A DNA stretch of 64,000 nucleotides, taken from Pimelobacter simplex. GTDB lineage: Bacteria; Actinomycetota; Actinomycetes; Propionibacteriales; Nocardioidaceae. Under the pieces are notes generated by a model. That model did no database searches. It saw nothing but the letters and a program-made list of their open reading frames with translations, and was not told the DNA's origin. How positions within the stretch are numbered: position 1 is the first letter of the stretch; the number at the start of each line of letters is the position of its first letter. Of the stretch, positions 15,645 to 26,589 are shown piece after piece. Location: positions 2,046,001-2,110,000 of the forward strand of contig NZ_CP096276.1 in NCBI RefSeq assembly GCF_024662235.1, written 5' to 3'. Made by a program: the position numbers and the translations under genes.

Positions 15645-16984
15645 TCATTCCCGGCGGAGCAGGGCGAGGAACATCGCGTCGGTGCCGTGCCGGTGCGGCC
15701 AGAGCTGGACGGTACCGGGCAGCGGCCCCGCCGCGTCCGGTACGGCGGGCAGGTGCGCCGCCACGTCGTCGAGGCGCAGCCCCGGGGTGCCGGCGAGCGC
15801 GGCGGAGACGACCTCGGCGGTCTCGGCCAGCACCGGCGAGCAGGTCGCGTAGAGCAGCGCTCCCCCGGGCCGCAGCACCCGCACGGCCTCGGCGAGCAGG
15901 GCGCGCTGGAGGGCGACGAGCGCGACCAGGTCGTCCGGCGTACGCCGCCAGCGGGCCTCGGGCCGCCGGCGCAGCGCGCCGAGGCCGGTGCAGGGCGCGT
16001 CGAGGAGGATCCGGTCGGCGCTCGCGTCGGCGAACGGCGCCCGGGTCGCGTCGGCCTGGACGACACCGGCCAGACCGGGTCCCGCGGCAGCCGCGCGGGC
16101 GACCAGGCGGGCCCGGTGGTGGTGCAGCTCGACCCCGGTCAGGGCGGCGCCGCGCTCGGCGGCGAGCGCGGCGAGCAGGGCCCCCCCCCCCCCCCCCCTT
16201 TTCAACGGCCGCGGCCCGCGCCCGGGGCGGCGGCGAGCGCGAGGGCGACGAGCTGGGAGCCCTCGTCCTGGACGCCGGCCCGGCCCTGGGCGACCGCGGG
16301 CACGCCGGCCGGGTCGCCGCCGTCGAGGGTGACGCCGAAGGGCGAGTACGGCGTGGGCGCGCCCGGGAGCTCGTCGCGGGTGGCGCGTCCCGGGCGGGCG
16401 ACCAGGGTCACCCGCGGCGGGACGTTGTCGGCGGCCAGGAGCGCGGCGACCTCGTCCTCGCCGACCGCCTCGGCGAGCGCGTCGACCACCCAGCGGGGGT
16501 GGCTCTCGGCGACGGCGAGGTGGCCGTGCGGGTCGCTCGCGGCGTCGGGCGCCACGTCGGCCAGCCAGGCGTCGAGGTCGCGCGCGGAGACCTTGCGCAG
16601 CACGGCGTTGGCGAAGCCGCCCGCGCCGTGGCTGACCTGGGCGCGCACCAGGTCGACCGTGGTGCTGATCGCGGCGTGGGCCGGGACCCGCATCGCGAGC
16701 AGCTGGTGGGTGCCGAGCCGCAGCGCGTCGAGGACGGCGGACTCGACCTTGCGCAGCGGGCGGTCGATGCAGGCGGTCAGGACGGCGTCGTAGGTCGCCT
16801 GGCGGCGTACGGTGCCGGCCGCGAGCTCGGTGACGAAGGCGGCGTCGCGCCCGCTCAGCCCGTGCTGGGCGAGGACGGCGGGCAGCACCAGGTTGGTGTA
16901 GCCGGCCTCGACCCGGACCGCGCGAAGGACCTCGAGCGCCGCGACCCGCGCCGGGTCCACCCGCCGCCGGCCGCGGGTGCTCAC
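15645..16984 (-). pseudogene. rsmB: 16S rRNA (cytosine-C5) methyltransferase RsmB, interrupted
   Basis: RsmB/NOP methyltransferase gene, normally making m5C967 in 16S rRNA. The GTG start (16982-16984) overlaps the fmt stop by 4 bases. The intact first part (16202-16984) holds the NusB-like RNA-binding domain and the substrate segment VQDEGSQLVALAL, then hits TGA. The second part resumes near 16180 and contains both catalytic cysteines (DAPCTGLGALRRRPEARW and YATCSP) to the stop at 15645. What is missing is the SAM-binding motif I (consensus D-x-CAxPGGK). In its place the minus strand has TGAAAA and 18 G. This looks like a sequence or assembly error rather than biological decay, so the real gene is probably whole, about 450-470 codons. 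Confidence 0.85.
16181..16198. repeat. C18 homopolymer inside rsmB, probable artefact
   Basis: Eighteen consecutive C on the plus strand (G on the coding strand), followed by TTTT. On the coding strand this reads AAAA then poly-G, the pattern produced by dark cycles in two-colour sequencing past the end of a fragment. It replaces the codons for the RsmB motif I. Confidence 0.9.
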
Positions 16985-17907
16985 TCGAAGCTCGCGGTCT
17001 CGGGCAGTCGCACCCCGCGCGCCCAGTCGGCGGCGCCCATCTGCTTCTTGCCGAAGGCCTTGACCTCGGTCAGCCGCACCGCACCGGAGGCGGTGCCGAC
17101 GAGGACCTCGTTCTTGCCGACCTGGATCGCGCCCGGCGCGAGGTCCGGGCCGTCGGCGACGATCTCGACCCGGCCGAGCTTGACCCGCTCGCCGTCGAGC
17201 GTCGTCCAGGCGCCGGGACCGGGCGTGCAGGCACGGATCCGGCGGTCGACGCCGACCGCGGGCTCGGACCAGTCGACGCGGGCGTCGTCCACGGTGATCT
17301 TGGGGGCCAGGCTGACCCCCTCGGCGGGCTGCTCGCGCGCCTCGAGCGAGCCGTCGGCGATGCCGTCGAGGGTCGCCACGAGCAGGCCGGAGCCGCCCTC
17401 GGCGAGCCGGGCGAGCAGGTCGCCGGCGGTGTCGGTAGGCCGGATCCGCTCGGTCATCACGCCGAAGGTCGGACCGGCGTCGAGCGCCTTGACGATCCGG
17501 AAGGTGGTGGCGCCGGTGTACTCGTCGCCGCCCCAGATCGAGTGCTGGACCGGGGCCGCGCCGCGCCACGCGGGCAGCACCGAGAAGTGCAGGTTGACCC
17601 AGCCGTGCTCGGGGATGTCGAGCGCGCTCTGCGGGATCAGGGCGCCGTAGGCCACGACCGGGCAGCAGTCGGGACGCAGCGCGCGCAGCGCCTCCTGGAA
17701 CTCGGGGTCGCGCGGGTGGTCCGGCTTGAGCACCGGTACGCCGAGCTCCTCGGCCCGCTGGGCGACCGGGCTCGGGGTGAGCTTGCGGCCGCGGCCGGCG
17801 GGCGCGTCGGGACGGGTGACCACGCCGACCAGCTCGTGCGGGGACGCGGCGATCGCGTCGAGTGCGGGGACGGCGACCTCGGGCGTCCCGGCGAAGACGA
17901 CCCTCAT
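16981..17907 (-). CDS. fmt: Methionyl-tRNA formyltransferase
   Basis: A 308-residue enzyme that formylates Met-tRNAfMet using 10-formyl-tetrahydrofolate for translation initiation. The catalytic Asn, His and Asp appear in [18 protein letters not shown] and the following ALDAGP, and the N-terminal [16 protein letters not shown] is typical. The ATG (17905-17907) overlaps the def stop in ATGA, and its own stop overlaps the rsmB GTG by 4 bases. Together with def it sets and removes the formyl group. Confidence 0.97.
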   Translation of the reverse strand: MRVVFAGTPEVAVPALDAIAASPHELVGVVTRPDAPAGRGRKLTPSPVAQRAEELGVPVLKPDHPRDPEFQEALRALRPDCCPVVAYGALIPQSALDIPEHGWVNLHFSVLPAWRGAAPVQHSIWGGDEYTGATTFRIVKALDAGPTFGVMTERIRPTDTAGDLLARLAEGGSGLLVATLDGIADGSLEAREQPAEGVSLAPKITVDDARVDWSEPAVGVDRRIRACTPGPGAWTTLDGERVKLGRVEIVADGPDLAPGAIQVGKNEVLVGTASGAVRLTEVKAFGKKQMGAADWARGVRLPETASFE

Positions 17908-18449
17908 CGGCCGAAGCCTCCCGTCGCGTGGGGCGAGACCCGGATGGTCGGCTTCTCCAGCCCGAACCATTCCGACTGGCGGATCTCGCGCATCGCGGCC
18001 TTGCGGCCGGCGTCGTCGAGCCGGTCGATGAACAAGATGCCGTCGAGGTGGTCGGTCTCGTGCTGGATCGCGCGGGCCAGGTAGCCGCTGCCGTCGATGG
18101 TGACGGGCTCGCCGTGCATGTCGAAGCCGGTCGCGATCACCGAGAGGGCCCGCAGGCAGTCGTAGGTGAGCTCGGGCAGGGACAGGCAGCCCTCGGGGCC
18201 GTCCTGGGTCTCGTCGGACAGGCGCAGCTGGGGGTTGACCAGGTGACCGACCTCGCCCTCGACGTTCCAGGTGAACACGCGCAGGCCGACGCCGATCTGG
18301 GGCGCGGCCAGGCCGGCCCCGGGCGCCTCGAGCATCGTGTCGGTCAGGTCGGTGACCAGCTGGCGCAGCTCGGCGTCGAAGTGGACGACCTCGAGCGCCG
18401 GCTTGCGCAGGATCGGGTCGCCGAAGAGACGGATGGGTCGGATAGCCAC
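17904..18449 (-). CDS. def: Peptide deformylase
   Basis: A 181-residue metalloenzyme that removes the N-formyl group from new proteins. All three motifs are present: [16 protein letters not shown] with the metal-binding Cys, and QHETDHLDG with the two metal His residues and catalytic Glu. It starts at ATG 18447-18449 and overlaps fmt by 4 bases. It lies 48 bases downstream of priA, probably in the same transcript. Confidence 0.97.
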   Translation of the reverse strand: MAIRPIRLFGDPILRKPALEVVHFDAELRQLVTDLTDTMLEAPGAGLAAPQIGVGLRVFTWNVEGEVGHLVNPQLRLSDETQDGPEGCLSLPELTYDCLRALSVIATGFDMHGEPVTIDGSGYLARAIQHETDHLDGILFIDRLDDAGRKAAMREIRQSEWFGLEKPTIRVSPHATGGFGR

Positions 18450-18497
18450 CGGCCAAGCCTAGCGAGCACCCGCTGCACCGCTGCGGGGCGGCCGGGC

Positions 18498-20546
18498 TCA
18501 GTCGAGCTCGGCGGGGTCGACCTGGATCCGGACCGGATCGAGCTTGCGTGCCGAGCGCAGCCGCTGGGCCTCGGCGAGCGCACGGGCCAGGTCGGCTCCC
18601 TGGCTGCGCGGCACCCGGACGACGACCCGCTCGACGTCGTCGTCGCGGGTCGGGACCGGCCCCAGCACCTCGCCCGGCGCGGGCAGGTCGAGCAGGGTCA
18701 GGACGTCGTCGAGTGCGCCGGGCGCGCCCCGGATCGTGGCGACCCGGGCCGCCGGCGGCAGCCGTGCCTCGCGCCGCTCCTCGGCCTCGCGCGCCGCGAA
18801 GCCCGCCGGGTCCCAGCGGACCAGCGCCTGGAGCGCCGGGACCGCCGGGTCGCCGACCGCCAGCGCGCGCCCGCCCGCGCCGAGCAGGCCGACGGCATTG
18901 CACCAGCGGCGCAGCGCCTCCTCGGAGGCGCGCATGCTGTCGCGGCCCAGCGCCCACCACGTGTCGAGCAGGACGACGACGGCGTAGCCGCCCTCGGCGA
19001 CGGGTTCGGAGCCCGGGGTGGCCACGACGATGCGCGGCTCCGGGCCGACCCGGGCCCGGATCTGGTCACCCGAGGAGGAGACCACCGGCACCTTGGGGAA
19101 GCTGCGGCCGAGCTCGTCGGCGGTCCGGGCGTCGCCGACGATCGGGGCGCGAAGGCCGGCGGCGCCGCACTCGGGGCACGACCAGGCCGGCGCCTCGGTC
19201 GCGCACCACCGGCAGCGCGGCGGCGTGGTCGGCCCGGTGAGCTGGAGCGGGCCGGCGCAGGCGGCGCAGCGGGCCGGCGTACGGCAGCGCTCGCAGGCCA
19301 GGCGCAGGACGTAGCCCGCCCGCGGGGTCTGGACGAGCACGGGGCCGCGCTCGAGCCCCCAGCGCAGCGCGTCGTGGGCCTCGCGCGGCACCCGGGCTCC
19401 ACCCCCGCTGGGATCGCGCAGCAGGGCGACGTCGCTGGCCCCGCTGACGCCGATCAGCGCGCGCTCGCGCACCGCGGCGCGCGGCAGCGCGATCTCGCGG
19501 GCCCAGCCGGTCTGGAGCAGGTGCTGGGCCTCGACCGTTCGGCTGAAGCCGCCGATCAGGGCGGCCGTGCCCTCGTGCTCGGCACGCAGCAGCAGCACCT
19601 CGCGGGTGTGGGGGTACGGCGCGCGCGGCTCGGCGTGGAGCTCGTCGCCGTCGTCCCAGATGACGACGAGGCCCAGGTCGTGGACCGGCGCGAAGGCCGC
19701 GGAGCGGGTGCCGACCACGATCCGCCGGTCCCCCCGGCTGACCGCCAGGAACTCGCGGTAGCGCTGGGCCGGGCCGGGCTCGGCGTGCAGCGCGACGTGG
19801 TGGCCCTCGCCGAGCAGCTCGGTCAGCGCCGCGTCGAGACGCGCGACGTCGCGGTGGTCGGGCAGGCACAGGAGCGCGCCCCGCCCGGCCGCGCGCGCCG
19901 AGGCGGCGAGCTGGGCGAGCATCGCCGGCCAGTCGTCGCCGGGGGCCGCCCCCCACACGGCACGCGGGGCGTGCCCCTCGCGCACGTGGGCCAGGAAGGG
20001 CGCGGCCGCCGGGTAGTCCGCCCAGGCGCGGTCGGCGGTCGCCGGGTCGTGCACCAGGACCGGCTCGGCCGGCGTGGGCTCGCGCTCGACGGTGGCGTGG
20101 CGCGGCGGCACCGCGAGCCGTCGTACGTCGGCGCTGACGCCGGCATAGCGCTCGGCCACCCGCCGGCACAGCGCCTCGACCGCCGGGCTCAGCACCGGCT
20201 CGGGACTGACCAGCCGGCGCAGCGGGACGAGCGTCCCGTCGTGGTCGGAGGCCGCCGCGCGCTCGATGACGTAGCCGTCGGCCTCCTGGCCCGCGAACCG
20301 GACCTTGACCCGGGCGCCGGGGCGGGCGCCGTCGGCCATCGCGACCGGGACGGCGTAGTCGAAGACCCGGTCGAGGTGGGCCAGCGGCAGGTCGAGCACG
20401 ACCCGGGCCACCGGCTCGTGCTCGGCGATGACGGCCCCCGCGACCTTGCGGGCCCGGGTCGCCGCGGCCTTGGCCCGGCCCTCCTTGACCCGGTCGCGGA
20501 CGAGACCGGGAAGCTCGAGGGCCGGCTCGTCGGGGGTGGGGGTCAT
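18498..20546 (-). CDS. priA: PriA-like primosomal protein N', ATPase motifs degenerate
   Basis: A 682-residue PriA, the replication-restart protein that binds stalled forks. The N-terminal DNA-binding domain ([19 protein letters not shown]) and the zinc-binding module ([13 protein letters not shown], then CRWC and CPEC) are conserved. The Walker A position reads [11 protein letters not shown] instead of G-x4-GKT, and the DEAH box is replaced by IWDDGDE. ATP hydrolysis and helicase action are therefore unlikely, as is known for several actinobacterial PriA proteins. ATG 20544-20546; a strong hairpin separates it from metK. Confidence 0.93.
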   Translation of the reverse strand: MTPTPDEPALELPGLVRDRVKEGRAKAAATRARKVAGAVIAEHEPVARVVLDLPLAHLDRVFDYAVPVAMADGARPGARVKVRFAGQEADGYVIERAAASDHDGTLVPLRRLVSPEPVLSPAVEALCRRVAERYAGVSADVRRLAVPPRHATVEREPTPAEPVLVHDPATADRAWADYPAAAPFLAHVREGHAPRAVWGAAPGDDWPAMLAQLAASARAAGRGALLCLPDHRDVARLDAALTELLGEGHHVALHAEPGPAQRYREFLAVSRGDRRIVVGTRSAAFAPVHDLGLVVIWDDGDELHAEPRAPYPHTREVLLLRAEHEGTAALIGGFSRTVEAQHLLQTGWAREIALPRAAVRERALIGVSGASDVALLRDPSGGGARVPREAHDALRWGLERGPVLVQTPRAGYVLRLACERCRTPARCAACAGPLQLTGPTTPPRCRWCATEAPAWSCPECGAAGLRAPIVGDARTADELGRSFPKVPVVSSSGDQIRARVGPEPRIVVATPGSEPVAEGGYAVVVLLDTWWALGRDSMRASEEALRRWCNAVGLLGAGGRALAVGDPAVPALQALVRWDPAGFAAREAEERREARLPPAARVATIRGAPGALDDVLTLLDLPAPGEVLGPVPTRDDDVERVVVRVPRSQGADLARALAEAQRLRSARKLDPVRIQVDPAELD

Positions 20547-20578
20547 GGCGGCAGTTCTACCAGTGCCCCACGACGGAA

Positions 20579-20611
20579 CACGCCCGCCGTCCCTGGGGGA
20601 CGACGGGCGTG
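20579..20611 (-). terminator. Strong hairpin terminator after metK
   Basis: A 15-base stem (20579-20593 with 20597-20611) with a single mismatch and a 3-base loop lies between the metK stop and the priA start. It should end the mihF-to-metK transcript. Confidence 0.75.
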
Positions 20612-20633
20612 CGACGCGCGGGTGTGCGGTGGA

Positions 20634-21833
<1,200 letters not shown>

Positions 21834-21912
21834 GGTGGTGGGAACTCCTGGTTGGGGGCTGGATGGGCGGTGGTCCAACGATACGGACGGCACGAGGTGA
21901 TGCCCGGGAGTC

Positions 21913-23148
21913 TCAGGAAAGTCGGGCGACGACCTGGTCCCAGATGAGGTGCGCGAGCGCCGACTTCGAGCCGTGCGGTACGTCGACCGCGGACCCGTCG
22001 GAGCCCAGGATCACCGCCTCGTTGTCGGTGCTGCCGAAGACCGCGCCGCCGCTGACGTCGTTGACGACCAGCAGGTCGCAGCCCTTGCGGGCCAGCTTGG
22101 CCCGGGCCAGGTCGAGCACGCTGCCGGTCGCGTCACCGGTCTCGGCGGCGAACCCGACGATCACGGCCTCCGGGCGGGCCCGGTGGGTCGAGATCTCCTT
22201 GAGGATGTCGGGATTCTGTTGCAGCGTGATCGCCGGGGCCGATCCGTCGTCGGCCTTCTTGATCTTGACCTCGGAGGTGCTCACCGGCCGGAAGTCGGCC
22301 GGTGCGGCGGCCATCACCACCGCGTCGGCGCCCGCGGCCGCCGACAGCACGGCGTCGCGCAGCTCGGCGGTGGACTCGACGCGGACCACCTTGACGCCGG
22401 CCGGATCGGTCAGCGCGACGTTGGCCGCGATCAGGGTGACCTCGGCGCCCCGGGCGGCCGCGGCCCGGGCCAGGGCGTAGCCCTGGCGTCCCGAGGAGCG
22501 GTTGCCCAGGAAGCGGACCGGGTCGAGGCGCTCGCGGGTGCCCCCCGCGGAGACGACGACGTGGCGCCCGGCCAGGTCGTGGATCCCGGCCGCCGGAGCC
22601 GCGGCGGACTGGGAGCGGGCCAGGATGTCGCGGGCGACCTCGAAGATCTCCTCCGGGTCGGGCAGCCGGCCCTTGCCGGTGTCGGCGCCGGTCAGCCGGC
22701 CCTCGGCCGGCTCGATGACGATCACGCCGCGCGAGCGCAGCGTGGCGACGTTGGCCGTGGTCGCCGCGTGCTCCCACATCTCGGTGTGCATGGCCGGGGC
22801 CAGGACCACCGGGCAGCGCGCCGTGAGGAGCGTGTTGGTGAGCAGGTCGTCGGCGAGCCCGTGGGCCGCCTTGGCCATCAGGTCGGCCGTGGCCGGCGCG
22901 ACGACGACCAGGTCGGCGCCCTGCCCGAGGCGGACGTGCGGCACCTCGTGCACGCCGTCCCACACCTCGGCCGACACCGGCTTGCCCGACAGTGCGGCCC
23001 AGGTGGGCGCACCGACAAACTCCAGGGCGGCCGCGGTGGGGACCACGGTCACGTCGTGGCCGGACTCGGTGAAGCGACGCAGCAGCTCGCAGGCCTTGTA
23101 GGCCGCGATGCCACCGGAGACGCCGAGCACCACGCGGGGCCGGGACAT
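21913..23148 (-). CDS. coaBC: Bifunctional phosphopantothenoylcysteine decarboxylase / phosphopantothenate-cysteine ligase
   Basis: A 411-residue two-domain enzyme performing two consecutive steps of coenzyme A synthesis. The N-terminal flavoprotein CoaC domain has [15 protein letters not shown], the active-site His in [12 protein letters not shown] and the PAMHTEMW motif. The clamp region reads [17 protein letters not shown]. The C-terminal CoaB domain begins near residue 190 with [16 protein letters not shown] and [12 protein letters not shown]. It starts at ATG 23146-23148, 13 bases after the rpoZ stop. Confidence 0.97.
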   Translation of the reverse strand: MSRPRVVLGVSGGIAAYKACELLRRFTESGHDVTVVPTAAALEFVGAPTWAALSGKPVSAEVWDGVHEVPHVRLGQGADLVVVAPATADLMAKAAHGLADDLLTNTLLTARCPVVLAPAMHTEMWEHAATTANVATLRSRGVIVIEPAEGRLTGADTGKGRLPDPEEIFEVARDILARSQSAAAPAAGIHDLAGRHVVVSAGGTRERLDPVRFLGNRSSGRQGYALARAAAARGAEVTLIAANVALTDPAGVKVVRVESTAELRDAVLSAAAGADAVVMAAAPADFRPVSTSEVKIKKADDGSAPAITLQQNPDILKEISTHRARPEAVIVGFAAETGDATGSVLDLARAKLARKGCDLLVVNDVSGGAVFGSTDNEAVILGSDGSAVDVPHGSKSALAHLIWDQVVARLS

Positions 23149-23161
23149 GGGCGCCGTCAGA

Positions 23162-23485
23162 TCACTCGGCGTCGGCCGCGGGAGCCTCGGCAGCCGCAGC
23201 GGCGGCCGGCTCGACGAGCTCGGACGGGTCGATGTCCTCGCAGGTCAGGAGGTCCTGGTTGATCTCGCGCAGCGCGATCGAGAGGGGCTTCTCCTGGACG
23301 TGGGTCTCGACCAGCGGGCCGACGTACTCGAGCAGGCCCTCGCCCAGCTGCGAGTAGTAGGCGTTGATCTGCCGCGCGCGCTTGGCGCTGTAGAGGACCA
23401 GCTTGTACTTGCTGTCGGTCTTGGACAGCAGGTCGTCGATGGGAGGGTTGGTGACACCCTCAGCGGCGATGTTCGGGGCAGACAC
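23162..23485 (-). CDS. rpoZ: RNA polymerase omega subunit
   Basis: A 107-residue omega subunit that helps assemble RNA polymerase by holding beta-prime. The core [20 protein letters not shown] and [20 protein letters not shown] is nearly invariant in actinobacteria, followed by [15 protein letters not shown] 23483-23485 is chosen because GAGG lies 7 bases upstream; another in-frame GTG at 23495-23497 lacks a ribosome-binding site. The alanine-rich, acidic C-terminal tail is common in this group. It lies between gmk and coaBC in one operon. Confidence 0.95.
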   Translation of the reverse strand: MSAPNIAAEGVTNPPIDDLLSKTDSKYKLVLYSAKRARQINAYYSQLGEGLLEYVGPLVETHVQEKPLSIALREINQDLLTCEDIDPSELVEPAAAAAAEAPAADAE

Positions 23486-23493
23486 AGAGGTCC

Positions 23494-24060
23494 TCACTGA
23501 TCGTGGACGGAATCAACCATCAAGGCTATCAACTCATCGACGGCAGCGTTAACTTCGCGGTTGACGATGGTCACGTCGAACTCGGCCTCGGCGGCCAGCT
23601 CGTCGCGTGCGGTGGCCAGTCGGCGCTCGCGTTCCTCCTCGGTCTCGGTCCCCCGGCCGACCAGCCGGCGGACCAGCTCGTCCCACGACGGGGGCTTGAG
23701 GAAGACGAAGACGGCGTCCGGCGCGGTCTCGCGGACCTGGCGCGCACCCTGGAGATCGATCTCGAGCAGGGCCGGGCGCCCGGCCGCCACCGCGGCCTCG
23801 ACCGGACCGCGCGGGGTGCCGTAGCGGTGCACACCGTGGACGATCGCCCACTCCAGCATCTGGCCCTCGGCGATGAGCCGGTCGAACTCGGCGTCGTCGA
23901 CGAAGTGGTAGTGCACGCCGTCGACCTCGCCCGGGCGCGGGGCGCGGGTGGTCGCGGAGACCGACAGGTAGACCTCGGGGTGCTCCTCGCGGACGGCAGC
24001 GGCGACCGTGCCCTTGCCGACCGCGGTGGGCCCGGCGAGGACGAAGAGACGGCTACTCAC
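23494..24060 (-). CDS. gmk: Guanylate kinase
   Basis: A 188-residue kinase converting GMP to GDP. The P-loop GPTAVGKG is at residues 10-17, then the GMP-binding [19 protein letters not shown] and the Arg-rich lid. It starts at GTG 24058-24060 and overlaps the mihF stop by 8 bases (24053-24060), showing tight coupling. The usual actinobacterial order mihF-gmk-rpoZ is kept. Confidence 0.97.
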   Translation of the reverse strand: MSSRLFVLAGPTAVGKGTVAAAVREEHPEVYLSVSATTRAPRPGEVDGVHYHFVDDAEFDRLIAEGQMLEWAIVHGVHRYGTPRGPVEAAVAAGRPALLEIDLQGARQVRETAPDAVFVFLKPPSWDELVRRLVGRGTETEEERERRLATARDELAAEAEFDVTIVNREVNAAVDELIALMVDSVHDQ

Positions 24061-24373
24061 CGGCGGCGAACTCGCGCTCCAGCGCGGCGACCTGCTTGGC
24101 GCCGAGACCGCGCACGCGCCGGGACTCGGCGATGCCGAGCCGCTCCATGACCTGGCGGGCCCGGACCTTGCCCAGACCGGGCACCGACTGGAGCAGGTCG
24201 AGGACCTTCATCTTGCCGATGACCTCGTTGACCTGACCCTGCGCGAGCACGTCGCTGATCGAGGCACCCGAGTTCTTGAGCCGGTTCTTCACCTCGGCCC
24301 GCTCGCGGCGAGCGGCCGCCGCCTTCTCCAGGGCGGCCTGGCGCTGTTCGGGGGTCAGGGGAGGCAGAGCCAC
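24053..24373 (-). CDS. mihF: Integration host factor, actinobacterial type (mIHF)
   Basis: A 106-residue nucleoid-associated protein unrelated to enterobacterial IHF. It has a long N-terminal helix ([20 protein letters not shown]) and a helix-two-turns-helix DNA-binding part with [20 protein letters not shown]. It bends DNA and is essential in mycobacteria. GTG 24371-24373 is preceded by AAGGA. It heads the operon through gmk, rpoZ, coaBC and metK, and a sigma-70-like promoter lies about 55 bases upstream. Confidence 0.95.
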   Translation of the reverse strand: MALPPLTPEQRQAALEKAAAARRERAEVKNRLKNSGASISDVLAQGQVNEVIGKMKVLDLLQSVPGLGKVRARQVMERLGIAESRRVRGLGAKQVAALEREFAAGE

Positions 24374-24426
24374 GGGTGAGGGGTCCTTCGGTCAGTGGTC
24401 GCGGGGCGGACGCGCCGCCGTCGGCC

Positions 24427-24456
24427 AATCTAGCCAGAAGGGCTCCGCGGCGGCAA
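24427..24456 (-). promoter_or_regulatory. Vegetative-type promoter of the mihF operon
   Basis: On the minus strand TTGCCG (24451-24456) and TAGATT (24427-24432) are 18 bases apart, close to a primary-sigma promoter. They are placed about 54 bases before the mihF start, within the 112-base gap next to the lipoprotein gene. Confidence 0.6.
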
Positions 24457-24485
24457 CGCGGGTGGGGCCGACCCAGCGCACGACC

Positions 24486-25439
24486 TCAGCGCGCCACCCC
24501 CTCGCGGTCGAGCGGCTCCCGCAGCCAGGAGCAGGCGTGCACCGGCACGCTGGAGGTGCCGATCGAGCGAACCTCGTCCGGCCGCGCCGGGCGCCACAGC
24601 CCGACCCTCCGCCCGCGCACCACCAGCAAGGCGGTCCCGGGTGGATTCCAACAGCCGATCTGCCAGCCTCGGGGCACCTCGACCGCACTCGCCAGGTCCG
24701 CGGCGAGCACGAACCCGCCGTGCTCGCGCCCGGGCCGGACTCCGGTCACCGGCTGGCGGTCGGGGTAAGGATTGGCCAGCAGTCCGAAGAAGCCGCCGGG
24801 CCGGCCCACGTCGCGCACCAACCGCCCCCGGTCGTCGCGGACCTCGATCCGGGTCGGCCCGGCCACGCCACGCTCCCCCGGCGCCGCGACCAGGACCGAG
24901 CCGCCCGGCCCCCAGACCGCCGCTGGACTGCGCTCGTCATTGGGCAGGAGCACCCGCCGCGGTTCGCCCGCCGCATAGAGCTCGATGGCGTAGCCGGTGT
25001 CGCTGGGCCGGGCCGCGAGGACCCGCCCCCGGGCGTCGATCGAGGGCACCGACGCTCCGTCGTCGCCCCACATCGCCGAGCGGCCGGCGGCGATCACGCG
25101 AAGCTGGTCCCAGCCGTTCTCCGCGGTGGCCAGCGCGATCCCCGCCCGCGACGCGGAGAAGGACGAGATGCCGTAGGCCGGCGGATTGTCGGCGAGCTGC
25201 CGCAACGGACCGGACGGGAGCGCGACCTCGAAGAGGTTGGCCGAGTAGGGTTCCGCGCCCGTGAGCAGGTAGAGCGAGCCGGCCAGGTCGGGCGCAATAC
25301 CCCGCCACAACGTGCCGGGAGCAACCGCCTCGGCGGTTGGCGCCGCCGGGCCCTCGGCAGGACCTGCGCGACAACCGGCGAGACCGATCAGGACGACCGC
25401 GGTCAGGAGCCACCAGCGTGGGCGTCGGCGCCCGATCAT
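24486..25439 (-). CDS. Predicted lipoprotein with TolB/propeller-like repeats, function unknown
   Basis: A 317-residue protein with a lipoprotein signal peptide: basic MIGRRRPR, a hydrophobic stretch and the lipobox LAGC with Cys23. The mature part has repeated short strands (SLYLLTG, GRVLAARPSDTGYAIELY, GSVLVAAPG, TALLVVRGRRVGLWRP) suggesting a beta-propeller. Its ATG overlaps the stop of the upstream secreted-protein gene in ATGA, so the two are made together and probably act outside the membrane. I recognise no catalytic motif. It is followed by the divergently organised mihF promoter region without a clear terminator. Confidence 0.7.
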   Translation of the reverse strand: MIGRRRPRWWLLTAVVLIGLAGCRAGPAEGPAAPTAEAVAPGTLWRGIAPDLAGSLYLLTGAEPYSANLFEVALPSGPLRQLADNPPAYGISSFSASRAGIALATAENGWDQLRVIAAGRSAMWGDDGASVPSIDARGRVLAARPSDTGYAIELYAAGEPRRVLLPNDERSPAAVWGPGGSVLVAAPGERGVAGPTRIEVRDDRGRLVRDVGRPGGFFGLLANPYPDRQPVTGVRPGREHGGFVLAADLASAVEVPRGWQIGCWNPPGTALLVVRGRRVGLWRPARPDEVRSIGTSSVPVHACSWLREPLDREGVAR

Positions 25440-26410
25440 CGGAGATCACCGCACCCGAAGCCGAAGGGATGGGAGCACATCGCTCGCAGGGCACCGGCCA
25501 TCAAGAAGCCGAACTGCCGGCTCGAGCGCTGGTTGACCTCGACGAGCAGGTGGCCGTTGTTGCCCTGGTAGTCGTCGGTGCCCTGCCAGCGCCAGGTCTG
25601 GCCGGACTTGTAGAAGACGTTGAGTCGGTTGGCGTTGTAGGGCTCGATGGCGTCCCACACGCCCACGTCGCCGCTCTTGCCGGTACTGCCGGTGTGCTTG
25701 TCCTTGTCGGCCACCGTCGTGCTGGCGCCGACCGAGATCGGCCCCGCACCGACCTTGAGGCTGATCGTCGACTGGACCGCGCCGTTGGCGACCTTGGTGC
25801 CCCACTTGGTACCGATCGTCCGGTCGGCCTTCTTCGCGAACGCGACCGAGGCGCCGTTGAGCACCTGGTGGAAGCCGTTCCACACATCGCCGCCGCCGGT
25901 GATGCAGAACTCCAGCTGCTTCTTGGGGGTTCCGTTGAGGATCCGGGCGTTGTTGAGCGTGTAGGGGAAGACCAGGTACTTCATGCTGAAGGACCGGCCG
26001 TCGAGATTGACCCGGGTCGGCTCCCCCGCCCGGAGCCGGCTGTGGGGGTCGCTCTTGACCAGGCACGTGTACGACGTACGCCCGGCCGGGCGCTGCGCCG
26101 GCCCGAAGGTCATGGTGCTGACCGGGATGCCCCGGACCGGCTTGCCGGTCCGCTGGAGCCGGGCCGCCTTGCTCACGACCGTCACGTCCCGCGTGGCCGG
26201 GGTGTAGCGCAGCGCGACGGCGAACTCGACGGAGGAGCGCTGGGTGACCTTGTCGCGCGGCGGTCCCGTGGCGGACCGGCCGGGGCCGGGCGGCGCCGGA
26301 TCAGCCGTCGCGGCCTCGGCGGCGACGCCGGGCCCGAGGGCCCCGACCGGGGCGAGGAGAGCAGCCACGGCGAGCGTGGCGAGCGTGGAGCGGAACAGGG
26401 GTCGCTTCAT
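25436..26410 (-). CDS. Secreted protein of unknown function
   Basis: A 324-residue protein with a Sec signal peptide (MKRPLFRSTLATLAVAALLAP, cleavage probably after the AEA near residue 35). The mature region is rich in beta-strand and has several cysteines (YTCLVK, LEFCITGGG, AMCSHPFGFGCGD) likely to form disulfides. ATG 26410 is preferred because GGGAAGG lies 8 bases upstream and the signal peptide begins there; the frame is open further upstream. It is coupled to the lipoprotein gene by a 4-base overlap. No family is recognised. The 179 bases upstream hold the divergent end of another operon and a terminator. Confidence 0.72.
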   Translation of the reverse strand: MKRPLFRSTLATLAVAALLAPVGALGPGVAAEAATADPAPPGPGRSATGPPRDKVTQRSSVEFAVALRYTPATRDVTVVSKAARLQRTGKPVRGIPVSTMTFGPAQRPAGRTSYTCLVKSDPHSRLRAGEPTRVNLDGRSFSMKYLVFPYTLNNARILNGTPKKQLEFCITGGGDVWNGFHQVLNGASVAFAKKADRTIGTKWGTKVANGAVQSTISLKVGAGPISVGASTTVADKDKHTGSTGKSGDVGVWDAIEPYNANRLNVFYKSGQTWRWQGTDDYQGNNGHLLVEVNQRSSRQFGFLMAGALRAMCSHPFGFGCGDLR

Positions 26411-26559
26411 GGGTCGTGCCTTCCCGAGAGTGGTGCGAGCGGCTCGTCGCAGGGCGAAGGTATTCCCATACACAGATGCGACCAAGAGCCGTTCGCAAAC
26501 TGGGGACGACTCGGGCCGTGATGGCGGTCTGTGGACGGCCAACGGCCGGGATCGGGGCG

Positions 26560-26585
26560 CCTGGGGCGACGATCAGCGCCCCAGG
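26560..26585 (-). terminator. Terminator hairpin at the end of the pyr operon
   Basis: Perfect 9-base arms CCTGGGGCG (26560-26568) and CGCCCCAGG (26577-26585) around an 8-base loop, just downstream of the gene ending at 26590. It should end the pyrR-to-26590 transcript. Confidence 0.65.
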
Positions 26586-26589
26586 TCGC

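Noticed and set aside
16181..16198. The C18 tract as a phase-variation switch
   Set aside because: A change of tract length could not restore the gene, because a stop codon precedes it and the SAM motif is absent.
21834..21912. SAM riboswitch before metK
   Set aside because: The gap is only 79 bases with no conserved core or terminator, and metK appears to be read from the coaBC side.
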